Assembly: GCF_014334015.1 (NCBI RefSeq)
Contig: NZ_CP060488.1
Span: 3,430,501 to 3,494,500 of the forward strand
Length of the DNA: 64,000 nt
Reading direction: 5' to 3'
Origin: Bacteroides sp. M10
Lineage (GTDB): Bacteria; Bacteroidota; Bacteroidia; Bacteroidales; Bacteroidaceae
Shown here: piece by piece, positions 27,465 through 36,794 of the stretch
How positions within the stretch are numbered: position 1 is the first letter of the stretch
Layout: each line of letters opens with the position of its first letter
Position numbers and translations under genes: made by a program
Notes under the pieces: model-generated
What the model saw: only the letters and a program-made list of their open reading frames with translations
Told to the model about the DNA's origin: nothing
Database searches by the model: none

Positions 27465-27503
27465 GGTCAAAATGTGTGTTAAGTTATAAATAGATTTGAC
27501 GGG

Positions 27504-27511
27504 GCAAATGT
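27504..27511 (-). promoter_or_regulatory. Promoter -7 box of the GH20 gene
   Basis: TACATTTG on the minus strand, 39 bp before the start codon. Downstream of the terminator at 27554, so this gene has its own promoter. Confidence 0.6.
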
Positions 27512-27553
27512 ACTTGTTTATATGATAAGTTCCAATAATATGGAAATAAAAAA

Positions 27554-27571
27554 GCCGGAATGATGTCCGGC
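27554..27571 (-). terminator. Intrinsic terminator of the SusCD/protease operon
   Basis: GCCGGA (27554-27559) and TCCGGC (27566-27571) form a stem with a 6-nt loop. Read on the minus strand, it is followed by TTTTTT. It lies 50 bp after the stop of the last operon gene. Confidence 0.88.
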
Positions 27572-27621
27572 TTTTAGCTAAAGTTTCAGATTAATGTAGT
27601 TATATAATTAAGAGAGAGTTT

Positions 27622-28911
27622 TTATTTCAGTAGTTGCTCTTCGATGATTTGTACGTACTTCTCCGGAGTAGCTCCGACTTCAATAATCGGTTTGCCGCCT
27701 GCAGGTATGAAGAATAAGGTAGGCAATGCCTGTACACCGAAGTGATTGCATAAATCCTTTTCTTTGTCTGCATTAACTTTGTAGAATACAACTTTACCTT
27801 TATATTTTTCAGCCAGCTTTTCCATTTCCGGAAGTAAGCGCATGCAAGGTCCACACCAAGTTGCCCAGAAATCAATCACAACCGGTTTGTCGCCATTATA
27901 AACGAAATCGTTCCCTTTTCTGTAGTCGAAGATGTGTTCGAGGAAGAATTGGCGGGTAATCGGATTCAGTTTACCGTCTTCAACTTTAGTTTCCGTTACT
28001 TTAGCTTCCGCTTCCGGTATAGGAACCATGTCAAACGGCTGGAAATAAATTTTCTGATGAATATAGTCGATGGATATGATTCCGTAGTCCAGTATCTTTT
28101 TGCCTAATACGGAGCGTTTCAAGTACGGGTTCTTCACTGCCATGGCATCTTCAATCTTTGTTTTTACAAACATGGTTTCAGGCAAGATGAGGCTTTCCTC
28201 TTCTTGAGTCGCTTCTTTATATCCATTGGAAACTTTTTGGTTGGTTCCTTTGGTATATTGTGTGCTCCATGTATTGAAATCTTTTTCGGTAAGATTCACC
28301 AATCCTTCGCTCCATGTATCCAGAACAAGAGAAACGGGTTTTCCCTGAATGGATATCGGACATACGATTCCTAATCCTGTAATCAGCTCAAAGTTCTCCC
28401 GGTAGTTTAATTTCATGTAAGAAGGACGATAGGGCTGCGTAATTGTGAGTTTTTTCCGCTGCATATCAATAGTCAGAACGGAAGTGCGGAAAATAGCACC
28501 GCTTAATACGCCCATCACTCCCAGCTTGCGCAGATACGGTTCGTCTTCCAGAACGAAAGCCGGAAGATCGTTGTTAAATGTGTTGTTGCCAATAGCAACA
28601 GTTGCCATTTCATATACTTTTCCGACGGGCACTTGTTTGAATACAAAATCCTGATAAGAACTAAAAGTGCCATTCTTCCCCGTGTCGATGCGTAACTTCT
28701 TGAGAGCCTCGGGAAGCAGGGCGTTATGTCCTGACAGATCGAGGACAAAGTCTGCCACTTCGCCATTGATGGCGGCTTCTACGATAATCTTTCCATCAAT
28801 GGTTTTGAATGGAATGACCTCTGTCATACTGTTCTGTGTCTGTGCACTGATTTCTCCGGCAATACAAAATGCAAGTAGACAGAGATACATCTTTGTTATT
28901 ATTCGCTTCAT
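27622..28911 (-). CDS. Retropepsin-like pseudo-aspartic protease fused to thioredoxin
   Basis: 429 residues with a signal peptide ([16 protein letters not shown]). Residues about 30-300 align with the two downstream-encoded siblings, but the two DTG catalytic motifs are altered: DLSG (VLDLSGHN, about 57) in lobe one and DTWS (VLDTWSEG, about 197) in lobe two. This predicts loss of protease activity. Residues about 310-429 are a thioredoxin domain with WATWCGPC near 351 and the cis-proline in QALPTLFFI near 390. It is probably a periplasmic disulfide reductase whose N-terminus binds peptide or a partner. Last gene of the SusCD operon. Confidence 0.82.
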   Translation of the reverse strand: MKRIITKMYLCLLAFCIAGEISAQTQNSMTEVIPFKTIDGKIIVEAAINGEVADFVLDLSGHNALLPEALKKLRIDTGKNGTFSSYQDFVFKQVPVGKVYEMATVAIGNNTFNNDLPAFVLEDEPYLRKLGVMGVLSGAIFRTSVLTIDMQRKKLTITQPYRPSYMKLNYRENFELITGLGIVCPISIQGKPVSLVLDTWSEGLVNLTEKDFNTWSTQYTKGTNQKVSNGYKEATQEEESLILPETMFVKTKIEDAMAVKNPYLKRSVLGKKILDYGIISIDYIHQKIYFQPFDMVPIPEAEAKVTETKVEDGKLNPITRQFFLEHIFDYRKGNDFVYNGDKPVVIDFWATWCGPCMRLLPEMEKLAEKYKGKVVFYKVNADKEKDLCNHFGVQALPTLFFIPAGGKPIIEVGATPEKYVQIIEEQLLK

Positions 28912-28930
28912 ATCTTTTTCTGTTTAAAGT

Positions 28931-30106
28931 TCATTTCTCTTTCCTGATTTCAATCTTTTTCTCTTGATTGTCTTTCTTGACAATAATATAACCGGTATCA
29001 CCGGGGATAGCGTTCATGATATCTTCCACAGCCATTTGACTCATGGGACAATCGTCCAAAGAAGTACCGTTGATGTTAATCACCTGGTCGCCGAAAGCAA
29101 CTTTATCTTTCATGCTGTCCCAGATTGTTGTAATTTCGAATCTGTCATTGCGTGGCAGAATACTCACATTCCAGAGAGCGGGAGCACCGCCCATGTCGGT
29201 TTTTCCTTCTTCAAACGGGAAAAAGTAGAACCGTCTGCGCATATAATCGATAATTACTTTACCGTATTCCAGTAAATCCACCCCGATGATGCTTCCATTC
29301 ATCACTGTGGTCGTACTACCTACGTTCGTGAATTCTTTCCCCATGATGTTGATAGGAGGAACCGTCACCTTCTTTATATCCACCGGCTTACCCAGACCTG
29401 TTATTCCGGCAGCTACGATACCATATCCATGGTTAGTAACTTTCGAAATGTCAGACAGCCTTTCATAATCTTCTGTAGAATAAAGCAGAAATCCATCTGC
29501 ACCCGTATCGAACAGAACCTTGAAATCATTATCTCCTAAGCGGACATTGACGATGGAATGATGCTCCGTCTCATCCAACAGCGGAATTCCATCCGCTACT
29601 TTTAGTCCTTCAGGACGATACGGATAATTGATAACCATTATTTTCAAGCGGGAATCGAAGGTAACTACCGACTGTGCGAAAGCGTCTCCTCCAAGAATAC
29701 CGACAACCCCTAGTCCGGTGAAGAATGGATTCTTGGGCAGTACCATCGTCTTCAACTGCTTGATTTTATAGTTTTCCCCGATAGAAACATTCTGTACGTG
29801 TGCTTCCTGATAATTGGAGCCTTGTGCATTCACATCGGAGATACGCATATATCCTGCGGCAGTAGCTTTCATTTCCGTTGCGGCATCATACATCGTTCCG
29901 GTTCTTCCTCCCGTATCGACGATATATTTCACTTTTATACCGTTAACAGTGACGGGGATAATGATTTTCTCTTGTATAAACTCATAAGGAATGGTGTCGC
30001 AAACCTTATTCCGGATTTGCGCTGCCATTCTTTGTCCGCAGTTTAGAAATAATAGCAGCCATAAGCCGGTCAGTATTCCTATACTTTTCATATTATTCTT
30101 TTTCAT
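28931..30106 (-). CDS. Retropepsin-like aspartic protease with C-terminal PDZ domain
   Basis: 391 residues, exported (SIGILTGLWLLLFLNCG). It has two aspartic-protease motifs, IVDTGGRTG at about 63 and LFDTGADGF at about 199, so it can form both halves of an active site within one chain. The last 90 residues form a PDZ domain (GDQVININGTSLDDCP), which usually binds C-terminal peptides. It overlaps the upstream gene by 14 bp if the first ATG (30106) is used; the second ATG at 30091 would remove the overlap and keep the signal. Peptide processing after uptake by SusCD is the likely role. Confidence 0.82.
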   Translation of the reverse strand: MKKNNMKSIGILTGLWLLLFLNCGQRMAAQIRNKVCDTIPYEFIQEKIIIPVTVNGIKVKYIVDTGGRTGTMYDAATEMKATAAGYMRISDVNAQGSNYQEAHVQNVSIGENYKIKQLKTMVLPKNPFFTGLGVVGILGGDAFAQSVVTFDSRLKIMVINYPYRPEGLKVADGIPLLDETEHHSIVNVRLGDNDFKVLFDTGADGFLLYSTEDYERLSDISKVTNHGYGIVAAGITGLGKPVDIKKVTVPPINIMGKEFTNVGSTTTVMNGSIIGVDLLEYGKVIIDYMRRRFYFFPFEEGKTDMGGAPALWNVSILPRNDRFEITTIWDSMKDKVAFGDQVININGTSLDDCPMSQMAVEDIMNAIPGDTGYIIVKKDNQEKKIEIRKEK

Positions 30107-31235
30107 AGATAATATCCTTTACTCCGGAAGCTGTCTCAATCGTCAGTTTCGTTTTCTTTTTCTCTTTCAATTCTGGTATTCCGTTCAGAATACTTTCGCA
30201 GAAGTCATATTTCTTAGCAGGTTTGCCATTGATTTTAACCACCTTGTCTCCGACTGCTATCTTACCTTTCGTACTGCTCCATACGGTAGATACAAACAAA
30301 TCTCCGTCTTTGACCGTTAAGTCAAAATTGTTACCTTGATTGTTTATTTCATTGTCCGGTTGAAATGCTTCGAAATAGAATCTTCCGCGTGGATAGTCGA
30401 TGGTCACTTTACCGTATTGCAACAGTTTGACACCCAATAATGTGTAAGGGTGATTGTTGGTGCTGGTTGTTACGTTACGGAATTTGGTGGCTCCGACTGA
30501 TAGCAATGGAATACGAACCCTGTAAGAAGAAGCCTTGTCCGCCTGCCCGGATACTCCGATACTCCCTTCTCCATACCCCTCGGAAACCACTTCCATAGAA
30601 GCTTCCGGTTTGATTTTTTCAAAATCGCTTTCGATAAGTGATAACAGGCTGGGACTACCTGTATCAAATAATACGTTGATATTGCTGGCCGGAGCTATTT
30701 GTATGCTGACGATCGGCATACCGCCTCCTTTGGTGAAATTCATCATCTTTCGTAAAGACACCGTCGATGGTTTTTCTGCAGAGGTAACTACGATATTTTT
30801 GGTTTGCGAATCAATCGTGACAATGGTGCTTGCGAATAAATCACTGCCGATGATACCGTCTACTCCAAAACATTCCCAGCCTTTTACCTCATCAATGACC
30901 AGTGACGGAGCATTTTTGAAGTTAATGACATGGTCGGGAGTCGTCAGATTCTCTATCCGGGTAGTTTTGTAATAGCTTTCCACGTTATTCACATCCGTTA
31001 CTTTAGTCGAGTCGGTGGCTGCCAGTTGCAGTGCCTGGCAGGCTTGGGCCGTGAGTGCCGTACGTCCTCCCGTATCAAAAATGAAAGGACGTGCCGTGCC
31101 GTTCACTTTCATTTCGATAATCATCTTTTCACCTACCATCCGGTAAGGTATAGTTGCCTTATATTGTTGGGCGAATACAGGAATCGCCATGCAAAAGGCG
31201 ACGACGATTCCTATCATACGAGTTGTGTACTTCAT
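30093..31235 (-). CDS. Retropepsin-like aspartic protease with C-terminal PDZ domain, paralogue
   Basis: 380 residues with signal peptide (GIVVAFCMAIPVFAQ). It carries IFDTGGRTA at about 54 and LFDTGSPS at about 190, both intact, and a C-terminal PDZ (GDKVVKINGKPAKKYD) at about 300-375. It is clearly a tandem paralogue of the next two genes downstream, with the same layout of protease lobes. It follows the subtilase-like gene after 9 bp. Confidence 0.82.
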   Translation of the reverse strand: MKYTTRMIGIVVAFCMAIPVFAQQYKATIPYRMVGEKMIIEMKVNGTARPFIFDTGGRTALTAQACQALQLAATDSTKVTDVNNVESYYKTTRIENLTTPDHVINFKNAPSLVIDEVKGWECFGVDGIIGSDLFASTIVTIDSQTKNIVVTSAEKPSTVSLRKMMNFTKGGGMPIVSIQIAPASNINVLFDTGSPSLLSLIESDFEKIKPEASMEVVSEGYGEGSIGVSGQADKASSYRVRIPLLSVGATKFRNVTTSTNNHPYTLLGVKLLQYGKVTIDYPRGRFYFEAFQPDNEINNQGNNFDLTVKDGDLFVSTVWSSTKGKIAVGDKVVKINGKPAKKYDFCESILNGIPELKEKKKTKLTIETASGVKDIIYEKE

Positions 31236-31244
31236 AAGCTAATT

Positions 31245-32951
31245 TTATTTGCTGACTTTTTCTGCTTCCAAAATTGCCTGATAAGCGTTTACAATACCTC
31301 CGGAAATACACAAATCATCGAAAAGGAACAAGTCTTGTGAAGGACTGTCGTTTACGCGGATTCCTTTTTCCACTTCCACTCCTTTGCGTGAAGTGACGCT
31401 CTTCAGTAGTATGTCACGGATTTGTGAGCCGGTTAATTTAGGGAAATATGATTTCAGCAGGGCAGCTACACCGGCTACAGTAGCCGAAGCCATTCCTTCA
31501 CCTGTACCTTTTTGGTACGTATCACCCATATAAGATGAATAAATATCCGTTCCCGGTGCATAAAGATCAAGAGCAGTTGCGCCGTAATTGGTGTTCAGTA
31601 CCGGATTTCCATTCTTATCAGAAGAAGCAACCACCATAAAATTGGTAAGTTCTCCGTCTTTTCTCATCTTCCGGTTAGGGAAAAACTCGTTTTTATCCAT
31701 GTCTACCGACAGATCCCAGACCGGAACTATTACTAATGCTCCTTTCTTTTCCGCTTCTTTCAGTGCATCTGCTACCCATTGTCTCTGTTCTTCCGGGTAT
31801 AATGAATTTTGTTCCGGCAATAAAATAACATCCGCTCCGTGGTTTACTGCATACCGGATGGCCAGTGCCATATCTTTTAAATAAGGTTCTCCTTCTCCCG
31901 GATGAATACGTAAAGTCATAATTTCTGCATTATCGGCAATACCGTTACTTCCGACACCGTTGTCGCGTTTGGCGGCGATCACTCCCGCTTTCATAACTCC
32001 TGTTGCTGCATCAGATGTCAACAGTACATTATTGCCATATTGTGTGTCGTTAATATCCAGAGGATTATCACCTACAATTTCTTTCCGGTTATCAGTTCCG
32101 TATTTTTTTAAAGCATCTTCATAGGACGTTTTGGCTGTTTCCACACTTTTTTTCCCCATTCTTTGGTATACGAGATCCCATTTGTCCGTTTGGTAAATGC
32201 TGAATGAATAAGCGGTAAAAACAAAAGCGATTTCAGAAAGGCTGTCTCTTTCTGCCTTAGGATCATAGCAACTCTGGAAATCATCGACAGTCAGCTCTTT
32301 TCCGGGGAAACGCTTTTTCATGTCCTTATCGAATTTCTCAATATATTCTTCAATGACATAAGAGAGTTGCAGGCCACCGTATGAACCTCCGATTCTGGAT
32401 TCAGGCATTACCTTATAACGATAATAACTATATTCTTCCATATTTTCCGGTGCGGGTACTTCCTGACGTTTTCCGTTAATGATTTTATAATATTTCTTTC
32501 CGTCAAAGATATAATCCGCATATTTATCTTTCAGACGGAAAAATTCACGTTCTCCTTCGCGTGTCAGAGATTCCATGACTTGACCGTCTTTACCACCGAT
32601 GAAATTCCAACCATTGATGTCGTCTATCAAACCATTCTTGTCATCGTCTTTCTGGTTCAGCTTTTCTTTGGGATTCACCCAGATAGCCTGTTTCAGATCT
32701 TCGTGTTCTACGTCCATTCCTGTTCCGATCAATGCAACAACCGGTCTTTTTTTAGCTTTCTTCTTGTTGGCTTTCAGATACTCGTAAGCCTTGTTCACTT
32801 CAGCACCATATACACTGTCTTTGTCGAAAGAACAGTTAAACCAGTCCAGTTCGGATTGTTTCTTTTGTGTTTCTGCTTCTTGTTTTACTAACTGTGCCGA
32901 TGCTGTAATGCTGATAAAACAGCATATAATAGGAAATATAAGTTTCTTCAT
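31245..32951 (-). CDS. Subtilase-fold (S8 family) protein with all three catalytic residues replaced
   Basis: 568 residues with a signal peptide (IFPIICCFISITASAQ). The S8 fold is plain: VVALIGTGMDVEHEDL at about 71, GVIAAKRDNGVGSNGIADN near 315 and GEGMASATVAGVAALL near 494. At the three catalytic places the usual residues are absent. Asp is Gly (ALIGTG for vaviDtG), His is Thr (ATGVMKAG for HGTHVAG), and Ser is Gly (GEGMASA for GTSMASP). It is predicted to be a non-proteolytic binding or scaffold protein. The operon position between TlpA-like and aspartic-protease genes suggests peptide capture, which is inference. Confidence 0.88.
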   Translation of the reverse strand: MKKLIFPIICCFISITASAQLVKQEAETQKKQSELDWFNCSFDKDSVYGAEVNKAYEYLKANKKKAKKRPVVALIGTGMDVEHEDLKQAIWVNPKEKLNQKDDDKNGLIDDINGWNFIGGKDGQVMESLTREGEREFFRLKDKYADYIFDGKKYYKIINGKRQEVPAPENMEEYSYYRYKVMPESRIGGSYGGLQLSYVIEEYIEKFDKDMKKRFPGKELTVDDFQSCYDPKAERDSLSEIAFVFTAYSFSIYQTDKWDLVYQRMGKKSVETAKTSYEDALKKYGTDNRKEIVGDNPLDINDTQYGNNVLLTSDAATGVMKAGVIAAKRDNGVGSNGIADNAEIMTLRIHPGEGEPYLKDMALAIRYAVNHGADVILLPEQNSLYPEEQRQWVADALKEAEKKGALVIVPVWDLSVDMDKNEFFPNRKMRKDGELTNFMVVASSDKNGNPVLNTNYGATALDLYAPGTDIYSSYMGDTYQKGTGEGMASATVAGVAALLKSYFPKLTGSQIRDILLKSVTSRKGVEVEKGIRVNDSPSQDLFLFDDLCISGGIVNAYQAILEAEKVSK

Positions 32952-32981
32952 TGTTGATGAGTTATAATTTATACAATCTAG

Positions 32982-33986
32982 TTATTTTCTTATTTTTAAA
33001 ATAGCTTCGCGCACCTGTTCCCCCCGGACATTACGTGCAGCGAGTTTACCTTCTTTGTCAATGACAACAAGGAAAGGGATGGAGTAGAAACCGTAAGCAG
33101 CCTGAATAGCGCTTGGAGTCTTGCTGTTTTTGGGAAATCCTGTTTTATCCCATAGCATCACCCACGGCAGTTTTTCTTCATCCAGCATTTTTCTCCATTT
33201 TGCTTCGCTGTCATCCAACGAAACACTGATGAATTCTAAATCATCCGCTTTCAGTTCATTGTATATTGTCAGCATGCTACGCATTTCTTTGCGACAGGGA
33301 CCACACCAGGAAGCACAAAAATCCAATACGACAATTTTCCCACGGAAATCTTTCAGACTTACATTTTTTCCGTTGGCATCTATGAATGTAAAGTCGGGAC
33401 ATTCTGCATTGATAATTTGATGGGAGAGGACCTCTACCCGGTTTACCAACCATTTGGCAACGAAAGACGTCCGTTCATTTTCCGGTATCATATCCAGCAA
33501 CATTTTGTTGGAGTAGTAATCATTAACATTGGCCAGATAAGCCAGTGCGGCTGCCATGCCGGGAGTCAGTTTCCCTTTGACAGAAGCAGAAATCGTAGCT
33601 ATATCCGGATCTTTTTCTGTAGGCATATAGTTTTGTAAAGTCAGAAATGAATCGATGCCGGTGAATGAGAGCGAACTTTGTTCGGGGTTCTTTTCATCAA
33701 AAAAACCATTAATGCTTACAGGAACGTTTTCGAAGTATATGTTTTGTTCCGTATTTCCAATATATAATGTGTATACATCAGGTGAAATTTCTTTTTTTTC
33801 GGTTTCGAATACTCCATTTTGGCTAATAGGACAACTTAAAATGAGGTTCCCATTCAAATCCTTAACTTGCAAAGTGGTTGGTTTGAGTAGTCTCAACTTT
33901 CCTTTGAATTGTAGTCCGCCGTCGCTCCATAGAGGAGTGGTGCTGCATAAGAGCAATAATATCAGTGAGAGTCTTATTAATTTCAT
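32982..33986 (-). CDS. TlpA-like thiol:disulfide oxidoreductase with DUF4369-like N-terminus
   Basis: 334 residues with signal peptide (RLSLILLLLCSTTPLWS). The N-terminal 110 residues look like DUF4369 (FKGKLRLLKPTTLQVKDLNG). The C-terminal half, from about 195, is an AhpC/TlpA-type thioredoxin fold with FCASWCGPCRKEM near 230, an insert (LDDSEAKWRKMLDE), and a cis-proline in FYSIPFLVVID near 302. It would reduce periplasmic disulfides. The gene is 101 bp after the SusD-associated lipoprotein gene. Confidence 0.88.
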   Translation of the reverse strand: MKLIRLSLILLLLCSTTPLWSDGGLQFKGKLRLLKPTTLQVKDLNGNLILSCPISQNGVFETEKKEISPDVYTLYIGNTEQNIYFENVPVSINGFFDEKNPEQSSLSFTGIDSFLTLQNYMPTEKDPDIATISASVKGKLTPGMAAALAYLANVNDYYSNKMLLDMIPENERTSFVAKWLVNRVEVLSHQIINAECPDFTFIDANGKNVSLKDFRGKIVVLDFCASWCGPCRKEMRSMLTIYNELKADDLEFISVSLDDSEAKWRKMLDEEKLPWVMLWDKTGFPKNSKTPSAIQAAYGFYSIPFLVVIDKEGKLAARNVRGEQVREAILKIRK

Positions 33987-34087
33987 GATTTGGAGTTTAT
34001 AATATATCGTAAATTCTAAATATCTTTATTCTTATTTTATCTATCCTTTAATAAAACGACTAACTTAATCGCTATGGAAGATTTTCT

Positions 34088-35158
34088 TTACCAATCTCCC
34101 CAATCTCCCCAAGGATCATCATCGCCATCTCCTTCATCTGTTTCCGGTAGTTCCGGATAAGGTTTAATATCCCAATCTTCCGGCCCTTTGGCGATAGCTT
34201 CCAAATCAATATTATATTTTTTTAGATAGTTTGTCACAAAATCGAACTTAGTGCTTAGAAATGGATAGGTTGCCGAAGGAAACATTGCTTTCCGTTCTTC
34301 TTTGGTATGACGCATGGCTATTTGCAGATAGCCGATAAATGTTTCTTTGGCTGTTGGAGGATTATCGGAACCGGGTGTAGAATGTTTACCTGATACTGTA
34401 TTTACATTACCAGGATAGCCTCTCGTGAGATAATAATTAGGATCGGCTTTACTTTCGATGTCTTCACTTCTGACAATCGGAGTCAAATGGTCGAATCCTG
34501 CATCAAATTCATCTTCGGGTATGATAATGTTTCCGTTGGCGATAGCTGTATTTATAACTTCATCAATTATTTTGAAGCGGCGTATGGTAAAACTATCCTT
34601 ATTGCCGGCAATAGGAGTTTTCCATCCTGTGATTGGGTCATCGTAAGTGCTGTGGGTTTGATCTCCCCAAAAACAAGTTATCCAGCAGTCGGTTTGGCCT
34701 TCATCATGCTCGGGCAGTGCTACATAATATTCCAGTACTCCCGGTATGATGGAGGTAAATACAGAATAATTGTATACCATATACCAGTACATAGGAAATA
34801 CTCTGTCCGTAACTTCCCGATTGAGATAAGGAAAAATGTGATTCTTCATAAAAGTAATATAAAATGCCCCCATTTCGTCATTGAGACAATTTTCGAATAC
34901 TCTTGATGAACTACCGACTCCACCATTAGTCCAATTTTTATTGAGGTCTTTTTCAGTGATATCTTTATATATTATCTTCACTCCGAAATCTTGGTAGATT
35001 TTCATGACATCATTGTCCCATGAATTATTTCCTTGCGGAAACTCAAATCCTCCGGCAAGTGCAAGCGGGTCTGGCGTCGGGATGATTGAGTCATCATCGT
35101 AACAGGACGAGAATGTGAGACAGAATAGTAATATCCATACATTATATATTGGCTTCAT
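34088..35158 (-). CDS. SusD-associated lipoprotein of unknown function
   Basis: The start is the ATG of MKPIYNVW (35156-35158), because the longer frame runs back toward susD and precedes a clean lipoprotein signal (WILLFCLTFSSC, Cys near residue 19). 356 residues, 49 bp after susD. The opening of the mature part (FEFPQGNNSWDNDVMKIYQDFGVKI) resembles the putative zinc metallopeptidase family (Peptidase_Mx1 type) often encoded next to SusD. However, no HExxH was found, so either the metal site is lost or the resemblance is only structural. The C-terminus ends in an acidic, Trp-rich tail (DDDPWGDWGDW). Surface location beside SusD is inferred. Confidence 0.65.
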   Translation of the reverse strand: MKPIYNVWILLFCLTFSSCYDDDSIIPTPDPLALAGGFEFPQGNNSWDNDVMKIYQDFGVKIIYKDITEKDLNKNWTNGGVGSSSRVFENCLNDEMGAFYITFMKNHIFPYLNREVTDRVFPMYWYMVYNYSVFTSIIPGVLEYYVALPEHDEGQTDCWITCFWGDQTHSTYDDPITGWKTPIAGNKDSFTIRRFKIIDEVINTAIANGNIIIPEDEFDAGFDHLTPIVRSEDIESKADPNYYLTRGYPGNVNTVSGKHSTPGSDNPPTAKETFIGYLQIAMRHTKEERKAMFPSATYPFLSTKFDFVTNYLKKYNIDLEAIAKGPEDWDIKPYPELPETDEGDGDDDPWGDWGDW

Positions 35159-35206
35159 GATTCTCTGTTGTTTAAAATTAGCGATCATTATTTCTTATAT
35201 TTATAG

Positions 35207-36775
35207 TTAGTTTGTAACGGGAACCCCAGTCCGTTCCGGTCCGAACGGATTTTGTTCCAATAATAAGTTTCTTTGCAACACTTCTGTTGGGATAGGTAAT
35301 ACGTATGAAGGATCGTTTTTTGTTAGTGTATAAACTTTGCCTTCCCATTTGTGCTGTATGGAAGGCATACCATATCGACGTAAGTCGAACCAGCGTTGTC
35401 CTTCGTAGCAAAGTTCTTTTCTGCGTTCTTCACGTATTTGGGTGATCAAAGCATCTCCACTCAATCCGGAAAAAGACGGTGCGTTTCCTCTATCATATCG
35501 TTTTTCCAGCAATGTATTCATAGCGGTGATGGCATCTCCTTCGTCTTGGCTCATGGCAGCGGCTTCTGCATAGTTTAGATAAGCTTCTGCTATTCGGAAG
35601 GAGAGTGCAAAATAATCACTGCTTCCGGAAGTGGGGACGGAACGTAGTGTCTTATATTTGCCATAGGGGAGATAAGTATCATAAAATGTGCTGTTCTCCG
35701 GAACTGCCTCGTTATATAGCATTTCCCTAGTAATATAACGGTCTTTGCGTAAGTCGCCTTCCGAGAAACTATTGATTAATCCGTCTGCTGCTTTGAACAT
35801 TCTTCTGGTCTTTTCTTCATCGCTGTTTTCATCTTTCTTATCGATATAACCTTCGTATTCACCTGTCAAGTCTCGGATAGTTCCATAACTCCAGATGACT
35901 TCCGGCGAATCATATGTATTGAATGTGTAATAAGGTTCTTTTATACCTGCTTCCGGTGCAGGAATTGTATTCAGATCGCGTAGTGAGAAGTTCCAATCTT
36001 TGATAACTTTCTCCGCATACGTTTTAGCTTCTTCCCAATTTTCCATATATAGAGCTACACGTGATTTTAATAATTGTACCATAGGTAGACTGACAAGGTA
36101 GTTCGGTTCATATTGTTGTGTGGCGGAGAGAGTTAGGAATAAACGCTCTGCTTCGTTTAGGTCGGTAACAATCTGTCGGTATACTTCTTCTACTGTGTTC
36201 CGTCTTATCAGTATATTGTCATCATCTCTCATTTTACTGTCCAGCTTGAGAGGAACTCCCAATGATTCTTTGTTATAATTATAGGGAAGTCCGTACTGAT
36301 TGACTAACATATAATAATAAAAAGCCCGTAGGGCATAGGATTGTGCCTTAATGTAATTCTTTTCTATTTCTGTACCGGATACTTCGTCAATATAGTCAAG
36401 TGTGGCATTAGCTCCTAAAATATATTCATAAAGGTTCTCCCAAGTATTGGTTGTTTGTTGTCCCAATTTTTCTCGTATTTCGAACATATTGGGTTGCCAG
36501 CTATACAGTATCTCAAATATTTCCATATCTGCTTTGTCGTTTTCTGGGAACTCGTAACCTTCCACCTGATTCTGCTCGACATCATCTGCGAGTATTTCCT
36601 GATAGTTGAGAAATTTGGTATCCTTTTGTTGGGGATAGGCTTCTCCGATAAGCATCTCTTGTAATGCATTAGCGTCTTTAGGTATATATTGGCTCTGTGA
36701 CTTTGGCTCTAAGAAATCTCCGCAAGCGGTGAGGCCGGTCAGTGTTATTGTATAAATTAAATATTTAAGTTTCAT
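35207..36775 (-). CDS. SusD/RagB family nutrient-binding outer-membrane lipoprotein
   Basis: 522 residues. The lipobox is near residue 18 (ITLTGLTACGDFLEP). It has the SusD plan: an N-terminal SusD-like region with helical tetratricopeptide-like hairpins (KAQSYALRAFYYYMLVNQYGLPY), then a RagB C-terminal domain (FRIAEAYLNYAEAAAMSQ, RREERRKELCYEGQRWFDLRRYG). SusD lids the SusC pore and binds substrate at the cell surface. The ligand cannot be told from sequence. It lies 19 bp after susC. Confidence 0.95.
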   Translation of the reverse strand: MKLKYLIYTITLTGLTACGDFLEPKSQSQYIPKDANALQEMLIGEAYPQQKDTKFLNYQEILADDVEQNQVEGYEFPENDKADMEIFEILYSWQPNMFEIREKLGQQTTNTWENLYEYILGANATLDYIDEVSGTEIEKNYIKAQSYALRAFYYYMLVNQYGLPYNYNKESLGVPLKLDSKMRDDDNILIRRNTVEEVYRQIVTDLNEAERLFLTLSATQQYEPNYLVSLPMVQLLKSRVALYMENWEEAKTYAEKVIKDWNFSLRDLNTIPAPEAGIKEPYYTFNTYDSPEVIWSYGTIRDLTGEYEGYIDKKDENSDEEKTRRMFKAADGLINSFSEGDLRKDRYITREMLYNEAVPENSTFYDTYLPYGKYKTLRSVPTSGSSDYFALSFRIAEAYLNYAEAAAMSQDEGDAITAMNTLLEKRYDRGNAPSFSGLSGDALITQIREERRKELCYEGQRWFDLRRYGMPSIQHKWEGKVYTLTKNDPSYVLPIPTEVLQRNLLLEQNPFGPERTGVPVTN

Positions 36776-36794
36776 ATCTCTCTTTGTTTATTGT

